From JAHFPN01 sp036559465 (GTDB taxonomy: Bacteria; Pseudomonadota; Alphaproteobacteria; Rhizobiales; Xanthobacteraceae), in assembly GCA_036559465.1 (NCBI GenBank), contig DATBTC010000072.1:3276-67275 (forward strand): a stretch of 64,000 bases of DNA. Reading direction: 5' to 3'. The translations under genes were made by a program, and so were the position numbers. The notes under the pieces were generated by a model. The model did not search any database and was not told the origin of the DNA. It worked only from the letters and a program-made list of their open reading frames with translations. Below are positions 8,710 through 17,279 of this stretch, in pieces; within the stretch, counting starts at the first letter, position 1; every line of letters begins with the position of its first letter.

Positions 8710-10269
8710 TCACTCCCATTCTATCGTCCCCGGCGGCTTGCTGGTCACGTCATAGACCACTCGGTTGACGCCCTTGACCTCGTTGATGATGCGGGTGGCG
8801 ACATGGCCGAGGAAGACCGGCTCGAACATATAGAAGTCAGCGGTCATGCCGTCGGTGGAAGTGACCGCGCGCAGCGCCACCACCTGATCGTAGGTTCGCC
8901 CGTCGCCCATGACGCCCACGGTGCGCACCGGCAGGATCACGGCGAAAGCCTGCCAGATTTCGTCATAGAGCCCGGCGCGGCGGATTTCCTCCAGAAAAAT
9001 CTCGTCGGCCAGCCGCAGCACGTCGAGTGAGGGGCGCGTGACTTCCCCCGGGCAGCGGATCGCGAGCCCCGGCCCCGGAAACGGATGGCGGCCGACGAAG
9101 GCCTCGGGTAAGCCCAGTTCGCGGCCAAGCGCCCTCACCTCGTCCTTGAACAGTTCGCGCAGCGGCTCCACCAGTTTGAGATTCATCCGCTCCGGCAGGC
9201 CGCCGACATTGTGGTGCGACTTGATCGTCACCGACGGGCCGCCGGTGAAGGAGACGCTCTCGATCACGTCGGGATAGAGCGTGCCTTGCGCGAGGAATTC
9301 GACCTTGCCGATCTTTTTCGCTTCGGCCTCGAACACGTCGATGAACAGCTTGCCGATGATCTTGCGCTTGGCCTCGGGCTCGATAACGCCGGCGAGCGCG
9401 GCGAGGAATTTATCGGCCGCGTCCACGTGCACGAGCGGGATGTTGTAGCTTTTGCGGAACAGCGTCAGCACTTTCTCGGCCTCGGCGAGACGTAACAGGC
9501 CGTGGTCCACGAAAACGCAGGTGAGCTGGTCGCCGATGGCCTCGTGGATCAGCACCGCCGCGACCGCGGAATCGACTCCGCCGGAGAGGCCGCAGAGCAC
9601 CCGGCCCTTGCCGACCTGGGCGCGGATTTTCGCGATCGCCTCGTCCTTGAAGGCGGCCATGGTCCAGTCGCCACGGGCGCCCACGATGTTGCGCACGAAA
9701 TTGCGCAGCAGCGCCGCGCCGTGCGGCGTGTGCATCACTTCGAGATGGAATTGCGTGGCGTAGAACTTCCGCTTCTCGTCGGAAATGATGGCGATCGGCG
9801 AATTCTGCGCGCTGCCGACCGCTTCGAAACCCTTGGGCAATTTCGTCACCCGGTCGCCGTGGCTCATCCAGACCGGATAGCGCTCGCCGACCTTCCACAC
9901 GCCGTCATAAAGCGCGGACGGCTTCTTGATCTCGACCTCGGCGCGGCCGAACTCGCGGTGGTGTCCGGCCTGGACCTCGCCGCCGAGCTGCTGCGCCATG
10001 GCCTGCTCGCCGTAGCAGATGCCGAGCACAGGCACTCCCGCTTCATAGATCGCCTTGGGCGCGAGCGGCGCGTCCTTGTCGAGCACGGAGGCAGGGCCGC
10101 CGGAGAGGATGACGCCCTTGGGCTGCATCTCGCGGAACGCGGCTTCGGCCTTCTGGTAGGGCACGATCTCGCAATAGACCTTCTCCTCGCGCACGCGCCG
10201 CGCGATGAGCTGGGTCACCTGCGAGCCGAAATCGACGATGAGAATCTTGTCGTGGGCGGGGGCCGTCAT
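8710..10269 (-). CDS. guaA: GMP synthase (glutamine-hydrolysing)
   Basis: Converts XMP to GMP using glutamine and ATP, the last step of guanine nucleotide synthesis. At 519 residues it is standard length. An N-terminal class I glutamine amidotransferase carries nucleophile Cys85 in GICYGEQ and the FHLEVMHTPHG His/Glu segment. An ATP pyrophosphatase domain carries the P-loop SGGVDSA, and a C-terminal dimerisation domain ends PPGTIEWE. The gene lies close to guaB (13.5 kb) with an rsmB-like gene between them, a gene set common in Hyphomicrobiales. Confidence 0.98.
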   Translation of the reverse strand: MTAPAHDKILIVDFGSQVTQLIARRVREEKVYCEIVPYQKAEAAFREMQPKGVILSGGPASVLDKDAPLAPKAIYEAGVPVLGICYGEQAMAQQLGGEVQAGHHREFGRAEVEIKKPSALYDGVWKVGERYPVWMSHGDRVTKLPKGFEAVGSAQNSPIAIISDEKRKFYATQFHLEVMHTPHGAALLRNFVRNIVGARGDWTMAAFKDEAIAKIRAQVGKGRVLCGLSGGVDSAVAAVLIHEAIGDQLTCVFVDHGLLRLAEAEKVLTLFRKSYNIPLVHVDAADKFLAALAGVIEPEAKRKIIGKLFIDVFEAEAKKIGKVEFLAQGTLYPDVIESVSFTGGPSVTIKSHHNVGGLPERMNLKLVEPLRELFKDEVRALGRELGLPEAFVGRHPFPGPGLAIRCPGEVTRPSLDVLRLADEIFLEEIRRAGLYDEIWQAFAVILPVRTVGVMGDGRTYDQVVALRAVTSTDGMTADFYMFEPVFLGHVATRIINEVKGVNRVVYDVTSKPPGTIEWE

Positions 10270-10309
10270 GACGAGGGATTAGAGGATCGGGGTTCGGGCG
10301 GCAAGGCAA

Positions 10310-11611
10310 TCATGCGGCCCGCTTCAGGATGCTCACAAAGAACCCGTCGGTCTCGGTGCGCCGCGGCGTGAGCAGCAGCCCCTCGCCGCTCAGCAGCGCC
10401 GCCTTGCCGAGCATGAAACCGCGATCGCCTAAGCCGCGCGCGACTTCGGCAGGCGGCACGACGGCGAAGCCGGGCGTGCGGGCGGTAAACGCGCGCACCT
10501 GCGCGCCGTTCTCGGCGTCCAGCAACGAACATGTGACATAAGCGATGCGGCCGCCGGGCTTTACGTAGCGGACGGCCGCATCGAGAAGGTCGGCCTGTTC
10601 CTTCACGCGTTGTTCGAGCGCACCAGGGCGCATGCGCCACTTGGCATCCGGGTGGCGGCGCCAGACGCCGGTTCCAGTGCAAGGCGCGTCGAGTAGCACG
10701 AGGTCCATTTTGCTTTCGAGATCGGAAAGCACGTCCTGCTTGCCGCGCGGGCTTTTCACCTGAACATTGTGCGCGTCGGCGCGGTGCACACGCTCGTGGA
10801 TCGGCGCCAGCCGCCGCAGATCGGAATCGTACGAGAAAATCTGCCCGCGGCCCTCCATCAACGCCGCCAGCGCCAGCGTCTTACCGCCGGACCCGGCGCA
10901 CAGATCGAGCACATGCTCGCCGGGCTTGGCGCCGGTGAGCAAGGCCGAAAGCTGCGAGCCCTCGTCCTGCACCTCGAACCAGCCCTTGAGGAAGGACGGC
11001 TCGGAGGTGACCGGCGGCTGTTTGCCTTCGGCAGTGAGCATGATGCGCAGGCCAAGTGGCGACCAGCGCGTGGGTTTGGCTTCCAGATGCGAAAGCGCCT
11101 CGAGCGCTTTCTCGGACGTCGTCTTCAGCGTGTTGACGCGCAGATCGAGCGGCGCGCGGGCGGCGAGTGCCGCGCCCTCGGCCGCGCGCTCGTCGCCGAA
11201 GGTTTGCGAGAGATGCGGATCGAGCCATTCGGGATAATCGCCGACCACATGCGGCGGCGCGCCTTCGAGGCTCGCGCTTGTTAGCCGCTCGCGCTCGGCG
11301 TCGGTCAAAACCTCCGGCGCGTAGCGCGAGCCATCGCAGAGCTTGGCGACTGCCCCGGCGTCGAGTCCGCGCGCGAGCTTCATAGTGCCGAGCAGGATCG
11401 CGCGTGGCGTGGCCTCGCCCAAAATCCAGGCGGAGGACGCCTTATGGCGCAGGGCGTCGAACAGGAGACTGCCGATCGCCGAGCGGTCGCCGGAGCCGGC
11501 GTAGCGGTGCGCGATGCCCCATTGCTTGAGCATGTCGCCCGCAGGGCGCGAGCGCGCTTCCAGCTCTCCGAGAATTTCGATGGCGGCAGCCAGGCGCGCC
11601 GAAGGCGTCAT
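10310..11611 (-). CDS. RsmB/NOP family 5-cytosine rRNA methyltransferase
   Basis: A 433-residue SAM-dependent RNA methyltransferase. The N-terminal third is a helical NusB/RsmB-like region; the C-terminal two thirds are catalytic. The SAM loop is LDLCAGSGGKTLALA. The two catalytic cysteines of the RNA m5C family are seen in LLDAPCTGTGVWRRHPD (motif IV) and YVTCSLLDAENG (motif VI). It probably acts on 16S rRNA, by analogy with RsmB, but orthology is not proven. The gene begins 1 base after the MAPEG stop and lies upstream of guaA. Confidence 0.92.
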   Translation of the reverse strand: MTPSARLAAAIEILGELEARSRPAGDMLKQWGIAHRYAGSGDRSAIGSLLFDALRHKASSAWILGEATPRAILLGTMKLARGLDAGAVAKLCDGSRYAPEVLTDAERERLTSASLEGAPPHVVGDYPEWLDPHLSQTFGDERAAEGAALAARAPLDLRVNTLKTTSEKALEALSHLEAKPTRWSPLGLRIMLTAEGKQPPVTSEPSFLKGWFEVQDEGSQLSALLTGAKPGEHVLDLCAGSGGKTLALAALMEGRGQIFSYDSDLRRLAPIHERVHRADAHNVQVKSPRGKQDVLSDLESKMDLVLLDAPCTGTGVWRRHPDAKWRMRPGALEQRVKEQADLLDAAVRYVKPGGRIAYVTCSLLDAENGAQVRAFTARTPGFAVVPPAEVARGLGDRGFMLGKAALLSGEGLLLTPRRTETDGFFVSILKRAA

Positions 11612-12031
11612 TCAGTCAGCCAGAATGCGAAGCGCGAAGATCACCCACATGATCAGGAGCGTAACGGTGCCCACGCTATAGGCGAAGAAGCGCCGGCTCA
11701 CGCGGTTGGACGTAGTGTGGATGAATGCGTGCACCAAGCGCGACAGCACGAAGACCCACGACAGCACCACGAATACCAGATCGGCCTTGCGCGTGAGCAG
11801 CGCGAAGGCGACCAAGACATAGAACAGGACCGGAATTTCGAACTGGTTCTCGAAGGCATTGCTGAGCTTGGTGGCCTGCTCGGGCCAGTTGGCCTGGCGA
11901 AGCGCGATGTCGCGGATTTTCACCTCGCCGCGCCGCGTATGGCCGACGCGGACGTAGCCCTGCCAATAGAGTAGCGCGAACGTCAGCGCGACCTGGACGA
12001 AGACGGGAAGCAGGACGGCCTGGATGGACAT
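11612..12031 (-). CDS. MAPEG family membrane protein
   Basis: A 139-residue, four-helix membrane protein. The segment GHTRRGEVKIRDIALRQANWPEQATKLSNAFENQFEIPVLFYVL corresponds to the family motif E-N-x-F-E-x-P between helices 1 and 2, followed by SRLVHAFIHTTSNRVSRR. MAPEG proteins are glutathione-dependent or eicosanoid-like membrane enzymes in eukaryotes; bacterial members mostly have no assigned substrate. It is the first gene of the leftward run, divergent from the membrane protein at 12170. Confidence 0.85.
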   Translation of the reverse strand: MSIQAVLLPVFVQVALTFALLYWQGYVRVGHTRRGEVKIRDIALRQANWPEQATKLSNAFENQFEIPVLFYVLVAFALLTRKADLVFVVLSWVFVLSRLVHAFIHTTSNRVSRRFFAYSVGTVTLLIMWVIFALRILAD

Positions 12032-12169
12032 GGTCTCGACCCTGGAAAGGCTGCGGCGAAATGCGCGATATAGGGTTAGCGGCGATTCGGGCCAGTGTCG
12101 ACGGTACGCGACGACACGGCCAAACGCGCCGGCACCGGCGCTGGTGTTCGCTCTGTTTACGGTGAAGCA

Positions 12170-12883
12170 ATGTCTGACGCTTCAAAACTCGGCGCATCCG
12201 CTGTGCGAAACGCGCAACTGATCCGCACGCTCGGACTGGTCGCGGTCCTCTGGATCGCTTCGGACGTCGGTTACTACCTGCTGCTTCCCGCGCTCGGATT
12301 GCGGCGCGGCTACAACGCCGCGCCGATGGAGATCGCCGCGTATTACGGCTTCTGCTCCGTGATTGCGCTCATCGCGTTCCGGCGTCTGTACCGCCAATGG
12401 GCCACGTTCGAGAGCCGGCTATCGGCCTATATCCTGCTGTCGGTATCGTTCGGAATTGTCGTCGTCTTCGTCGCCTTCCTGCATCCCTTATTGCCACCGA
12501 TCAATTGGAGGGAATCCTGGGAACCGCCGGAACTCATGGTGACGACGCCATGGTATTTCCTGCCGAAATCCATCGAGATTCTGTTTCAGCAACTGCTCAT
12601 CGTTGCCGCAGTGCTCGCGCTCTCGGCCCAGAACTACAGCTTGCGGACGATATCCATTATTTGCGCGTTGCTGTTCGGCGGCACGCACGTTCTGCTGGCT
12701 TATGGAGGCGTGCCGTTCGGGTACGTGGCCCGCTTCATCGCCGCGGCGATGGCCTTCGGGTTCGTGTTCCCCTATCTCATCCTGCGGCTGCGCAACGGCT
12801 TCGCCTATTCCTACCTCACCCATTGGCTCTACTATGCGATCACCGTGATATTGGCGCACACGATATCGCCCTATGCCACCTGA
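12170..12883 (+). CDS. Multi-pass membrane protein, weakly CPBP-like
   Basis: I chose the ATG at 12170 (MSDASKLGASAVRN); a GTG at 12095 extends the frame but adds a non-hydrophobic leader. The 237-residue product has about seven hydrophobic segments. The C-terminal part (LLFGGTHVLLAYGG, then a late SYLTHWLYYAIT) recalls the second and third motifs of CPBP/Abi intramembrane proteases, but the first EExxxR motif is not visible. I therefore do not assign protease activity. The 3' end overlaps the start of the DUF2585 gene by 11 bases, so the two are translationally linked. Confidence 0.6.
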   Translation: MSDASKLGASAVRNAQLIRTLGLVAVLWIASDVGYYLLLPALGLRRGYNAAPMEIAAYYGFCSVIALIAFRRLYRQWATFESRLSAYILLSVSFGIVVVFVAFLHPLLPPINWRESWEPPELMVTTPWYFLPKSIEILFQQLLIVAAVLALSAQNYSLRTISIICALLFGGTHVLLAYGGVPFGYVARFIAAAMAFGFVFPYLILRLRNGFAYSYLTHWLYYAITVILAHTISPYAT

Positions 12884-13472
12884 GCGCACTTCAGGAACCA
12901 GCACCTCGACCTGGATACGATTCCCGGGATACTTGCTGATCGGCGCCGCCATCATCGCGCTGCAAGCACTCGTGCTGGTCGCGATGGGACAGCCGCCGAT
13001 CTGTGCATGCGGCACGATCAAGCTTTGGCACGGGCTGGTATCGAGCGCGGAGAGTTCCCAGCAGATATCGGACTGGTACACCTACTCCCACGTCCTCCAT
13101 GGTCTCATTTTCTACTTCCTGCTCTGGCTGATCGCTCCGGGCATGCCTTTCGGCCTGCGCTTCGTACTAGCAATCGGGATCGAGGCGAGTTGGGAAGTGC
13201 TCGAGAACACGCCTTTCATCATCAACCGCTATCGCCAGTCGGCGCTCGCGCTGGGCTATGTGGGCGACAGCGTGATCAATTCGGTGTTCGATACGTTGGC
13301 GGCGGCAATCGGCGTCGCGCTCGCGCGGATCCTGCCGGTGTGGTCAACGATCGCCCTCATCGTTGCGACGGAGTGGTCGCTGGCCTACGCCATTCGGGAC
13401 AATCTCACGCTCAATATCGTTCAACTCATCTACCCGTTCGAGGCGATCTCGCGCTGGCAGACGGGGAGCTAA
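12873..13472 (+). CDS. DUF2585 (UPF0314) family membrane protein
   Basis: A 199-residue membrane protein. The segments GQPPICACGTIKLWHGLVSSAESSQQ, SDWYTYSHVLHG, EASWEVLENTPFIINRYR and GYVGDSVINSVFDTLAAAIG are the highly conserved core of DUF2585, largely restricted to alphaproteobacteria. The pattern of His and Glu in helices suggests a membrane-embedded active or metal site, but no function is known. The gene overlaps the preceding membrane-protein gene and ends 13 bases before the convergent end of guaB. Confidence 0.9.
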   Translation: MPPERTSGTSTSTWIRFPGYLLIGAAIIALQALVLVAMGQPPICACGTIKLWHGLVSSAESSQQISDWYTYSHVLHGLIFYFLLWLIAPGMPFGLRFVLAIGIEASWEVLENTPFIINRYRQSALALGYVGDSVINSVFDTLAAAIGVALARILPVWSTIALIVATEWSLAYAIRDNLTLNIVQLIYPFEAISRWQTGS

Positions 13473-13485
13473 ATCCAACGCGCCT

Positions 13486-14979
13486 TCACATCCGCCCCGG
13501 ATAATTCGGACTCTCGCGCGTGATGGTCACGTCGTGGACGTGGCTTTCGCGCTGGCTGGAACCGGAAATGCGGACGAACTGCGCCTTCTCGCGCAGTTCC
13601 TTCAGGTCGCGCGCGCCGACATAGCCCATCGCAGCGCGCAGCCCACCGGCGAGCTGATGCAGCACATTGGCGAGCGGCCCCTTGAACGGCACCTGGCCCT
13701 CGATGCCCTCGGGCACGAGCTTGAGATTGTCCTTGATGTCCTGCTGGAAGTAGCGGTCGGCACTGCCGCGCGCCATGGCGGCGACCGAGCCCATGCCGCG
13801 ATAACTTTTGTACGAGCGGCCCTGATAGAGATAGACCTCGCCCGGGCTTTCCTCGGTGCCGGCCAGGAGATTTCCGATCATCGCGCTCTCGGCGCCGGCC
13901 GCAAGCGCCTTGGCCAGATCGCCGGAGAACTTCACCCCGCCGTCGGCCACGACCGGTGTATCGCTCTTCTTGGCTTCCTCGACCGCGTCGAGGATCGCCG
14001 TCAGCTGCGGTACGCCGACGCCGGCGACCACGCGTGTGGTGCAGATCGAGCCGGGGCCGATACCGATCTTGAGCGCGTCGGCGCCGGCATCGATCAGCGC
14101 CTTGGCGCCCTCTTTGGTCGCGACGTTGCCAGCGAGCACTTGCACCGCATTGGAGAGCCTTTTGACACGCGTCACCGCTTCGAGCACGCGCTTGGAATGT
14201 CCGTGCGCGGTATCGACCACGACCACGTCGACGCCCGCATCGACCAGCATTTCGCTCCGCGCGTGGCCGGCGTCGCCCACGGTGGTGGCGGCGGCGACGC
14301 GCAGACGCCCCTGCTCGTCCTTGCAGGCGTGCGGATATTTCACCGCCTTCTCGATGTCTTTGACGGTGACGAGGCCGACGCAGCGATAGTCCTTGTCGAC
14401 CACCAGCAATTTTTCGATTCGGAACTGATGCAGGAGCTTCTTGGCTTCGTCCTCGCTCACGCCCTCCCGCACGGTAACGAGCTTTTCCTTGGTCATGAGC
14501 TCGGAAACCGGCTGATCGGGATTGGTGGCGAAGCGAACGTCGCGGTGGGTGAGGATGCCGACGAGTTTGCCGGCGCGGCTGTCAGCCTTTTTCTCCACCA
14601 CGGGAATTCCGGAAATCTCGTGCATCTTCATCAGGTCGAGCGCTTCCTGCAGCGTGGCGCCCGGGTGGATGGTGACCGGGTTCACCACCATGCCGGATTC
14701 GAAGCGCTTTACCCGACGCACGTGCTCGGCCTGATCCTCGGGCGAGAGGTTGCGGTGGATCACGCCGATGCCGCCAGCCTGCGCCATGGCGATGGCGAGG
14801 CGGGCCTCGGTCACCGTGTCCATAGCGGCCGACAAGATCGGGATATTGAGCGTGACCGTGCGCGTGAGCCGTGAGCGGATGTCGGCCTCGGACGGCAGGA
14901 TGTCCGAGAGCCCGGGCTTCAAGAGGACGTCGTCGAAGGTGAGCGCTTCCTGCGCGAGGCCGTCGGATAGACGGTGCAT
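13486..14979 (-). CDS. guaB: IMP dehydrogenase
   Basis: Oxidises IMP to XMP with NAD, the committed step to GMP. The frame is open to a TTG at 15000, but the ATG at 14979 has a well-placed AGGAG six bases upstream, giving MHRLSDGLAQ and 497 residues. The TIM barrel is interrupted by two CBS domains (about 95-210). The catalytic loop is GSICTTR with Cys313, the IDTAHGHS-like element reads VDTAHGHS near 256, and the flap SYRGMGS is present. The end PNYPGRM is typical. It works with guaA, 3.2 kb away. Confidence 0.98.
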   Translation of the reverse strand: MHRLSDGLAQEALTFDDVLLKPGLSDILPSEADIRSRLTRTVTLNIPILSAAMDTVTEARLAIAMAQAGGIGVIHRNLSPEDQAEHVRRVKRFESGMVVNPVTIHPGATLQEALDLMKMHEISGIPVVEKKADSRAGKLVGILTHRDVRFATNPDQPVSELMTKEKLVTVREGVSEDEAKKLLHQFRIEKLLVVDKDYRCVGLVTVKDIEKAVKYPHACKDEQGRLRVAAATTVGDAGHARSEMLVDAGVDVVVVDTAHGHSKRVLEAVTRVKRLSNAVQVLAGNVATKEGAKALIDAGADALKIGIGPGSICTTRVVAGVGVPQLTAILDAVEEAKKSDTPVVADGGVKFSGDLAKALAAGAESAMIGNLLAGTEESPGEVYLYQGRSYKSYRGMGSVAAMARGSADRYFQQDIKDNLKLVPEGIEGQVPFKGPLANVLHQLAGGLRAAMGYVGARDLKELREKAQFVRISGSSQRESHVHDVTITRESPNYPGRM

Positions 14980-15166
14980 CGCCAACTCCTGTTCCGGCAA
15001 TTCCGGAAAACGTTACGGCGCGGGGGTGAATCGAATGCCGCGGCGGGTTGGCGAGGGTGGTTAGCATGCTCTCCCCCGCCTGCCTAGAGCCGGAGCATGG
15101 CGGCGCACCACTTCGTAAATGGCAGAAAATGGTACAAGAAAGGCAGATGTTACCGGGGACCGAACC

Positions 15167-15943
15167 ATGACCGAACATGTCCGCGTTGCGCTCGATTCCG
15201 GCATTCTCACGCTCACCCTGGCGCGGCCGGAGAAGAAGAACGCGCTGACCAACGCCATGTACGAGGTGCTGGTGCGGGAGATGAAGCGCGCGGAGACCGA
15301 CCCGGCCGTGCGCGTCGTGCTGTTCCAGGCCGAAGGCGACGCCTTCACGGCCGGCAACGACATCATGGATTTCGCCGCGGCCGCCACTGGCGCGGCCAAG
15401 CAGCGCGAGAGCCTGGGCGCCAGCCCCTTCCTGCAGGCGCTCGCCCATTCGACCAAGCCCTATGTCGCCGCGGTGCAGGGCCGCGCGGTCGGCGTCGGCA
15501 CCACCATGCTGCTCCATTGCGACGTGGTGATCATCGCCGAAGACGCCCAGCTCACGACGCCGTTCGTCAATCTCGCGCTGGTGCCGGAAGCGGCCTCGAC
15601 CTGGCTGATGCCGGCCCGCATCGGCTATGCGCGGGCTTACGCCATGTTCGCGCTCGGCCAGCCGGTCGACGGCAAGACGGCGGTGCAGATCGGGATTGCG
15701 ACCATGGCCGTTCCCGCGGCCGAGGTGCAGAAGCGCGCGCTGGAAGCTGCCCGCACGCTCGCGACCAAGCCGGCCGGCGCCTTGAAGACGACGAAGCAGC
15801 TGATGCGCGACGCCGCAGCGATCGTCGCCGTCATGGAACGCGAAGGGGCCGAGTTCGCCAAGCGGCTGAAAAGCCCCGAGGCGATGGAAGCGTTCCGCGC
15901 CTTCACCGAGAGGCGGCCGCCGGATTTCACCAAACTCGGCTGA
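15167..15943 (+). CDS. Enoyl-CoA hydratase/isomerase family protein
   Basis: A 258-residue crotonase. Start at the ATG at 15167 (MTEHVRVALDSG); the in-frame 15119 start lacks homology. The oxyanion-hole elements are seen as KKNALTNAMYEV and EGDAFTAGNDIMDF, then a second GRAVGVGTTMLLHCDVVI. The second catalytic Glu of classical hydratases appears as NLALVPEAAST. The GNDIMDFAAA form is common in the proteobacterial 'enoyl-CoA hydratase' group with uncertain substrate. It is a lone gene, divergent from guaB and ending 3 bases before the convergent MFS gene. Confidence 0.9.
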   Translation: MTEHVRVALDSGILTLTLARPEKKNALTNAMYEVLVREMKRAETDPAVRVVLFQAEGDAFTAGNDIMDFAAAATGAAKQRESLGASPFLQALAHSTKPYVAAVQGRAVGVGTTMLLHCDVVIIAEDAQLTTPFVNLALVPEAASTWLMPARIGYARAYAMFALGQPVDGKTAVQIGIATMAVPAAEVQKRALEAARTLATKPAGALKTTKQLMRDAAAIVAVMEREGAEFAKRLKSPEAMEAFRAFTERRPPDFTKLG

Positions 15944-15946
15944 GCG

Positions 15947-17146
15947 CTACTCCGCGGCGGCCAAACCGCCCCGGCCCCGCCGGCGCAGCAGCAACAGGAC
16001 CAAGGCGATCCCCGCGAGCGCGAGGAACGGCAACGCTATGACGTTGACCCCGGTCCAGCCGAACCCGTGCAGAAGCGCACCCGAGGCGAACGAGGACGCG
16101 ACCACCGTTACGAAGATGGTAAAATCGTTCACGCCCTGCACCAGCGCCTTCTCCGAAGGTCTGTAGGCCTGGGTCAGTAGCGTGGTGCCGCCGATATAGG
16201 AGAAGTTCCAGCCGACCCCGAGCAGCGTCAGCGCCGACAGGAAGTACAGGAACTCGATGCCCGAAAACGCGATCGCGACGTGAACGCCGAGCAGCGCGAT
16301 CCCAGCCAGCATTACCTTCGGAGACCCGAAGCGCGCGATTATCGCGCCGGTAAAGAACGACGGCACGAACATTCCGAGCACGTGCCATTGGATGACGAAG
16401 GCGGTGGCCGCAATTCCATGATCGTGTCGAGCCATGGCGAGCGGCGTCGCAGTCATCGCCAAGTTCATCACGCCATAGCCGATGGCAGCGACCAGCAGCG
16501 CCACGATGAATACCGGCTGGCGCGCGATCTGCGGCAGTGAGCGCGCGGGTTCGGCGGCGCGCTCCTCGGTCGGCGGCGGAATCTCGATCATCGCCACCAC
16601 GGCCGTGGCGGCGAGCCCGAGCACGATCAGTGCGGCGTATGACAGGACGAACGGTGTCCCGACCGTAAGATCGCGAGTGAAGGCGACCAGGTTCGGGCCG
16701 ACGATCGCCGCCACGACGCCGCCGGTGAGTACGTAGGAGATGGCGCGGCTCTTGAACTCGGCGCTCGCCGCGTCGGCGGCGGCGAAACGATAGAACTGCG
16801 CGAAGCCCTGGTAGCCGCCGTGCAGGAGGTGGGCCAGCGTAAAGATCCAGAACGAGCCCAAGATCAGCCCAATCACGGCGAGCGTGCCGGCCGCAGCTCC
16901 GAGCAATCCGCCGATGGTGAAGCCCACCTTGCGCCCGAAGCGCCCCATCAGGAGCGAGGCCGGGATCATCGTCGCCAGCGCCCCGATCATCCAGACCGAG
17001 ATCGGCAGCGTGGCGAGCGACTTGTCGGCGGCCAGCAGGTGGCCGACGAGCCCACTTGCCGTGATGATCACCACGCCCCCGGTCTGGAACAGCGCCTGGC
17101 AGATGGCGAGCAGGAAAACGTTTCGCTTTTCGCGGGGGGTCGGCAT
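15947..17146 (-). CDS. MFS transporter
   Basis: A 399-residue, 12-helix major facilitator starting MPTPREKRNVFLLAICQALF. The first-loop motif is SLLMGRFGRKVGFTIGGLLGA. A long frame continues upstream of 17146 but without hydrophobic or conserved character, so I start at the ATG. Helices 10-12 and the C-terminal LLLRRRGRG are intact. It belongs to the broad MFS_1 group with no reliable substrate. It is divergent from the DHA2-type transporter gene at 17280, with 133 bases between them that should hold both promoters. Confidence 0.85.
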   Translation of the reverse strand: MPTPREKRNVFLLAICQALFQTGGVVIITASGLVGHLLAADKSLATLPISVWMIGALATMIPASLLMGRFGRKVGFTIGGLLGAAAGTLAVIGLILGSFWIFTLAHLLHGGYQGFAQFYRFAAADAASAEFKSRAISYVLTGGVVAAIVGPNLVAFTRDLTVGTPFVLSYAALIVLGLAATAVVAMIEIPPPTEERAAEPARSLPQIARQPVFIVALLVAAIGYGVMNLAMTATPLAMARHDHGIAATAFVIQWHVLGMFVPSFFTGAIIARFGSPKVMLAGIALLGVHVAIAFSGIEFLYFLSALTLLGVGWNFSYIGGTTLLTQAYRPSEKALVQGVNDFTIFVTVVASSFASGALLHGFGWTGVNVIALPFLALAGIALVLLLLRRRGRGGLAAAE

Positions 17147-17279
17147 TAGGGGGCTCCGGTGCGGAGCCTTATTGCACATTTTTCCGGTGACTACCTCGGT
17201 CCGAAGGTCGCATTGTCGCCCAAGCGGATGACGCGACCCTCGCCGGGCGCTATGACATCGCACCCACCGACTCGTGCCC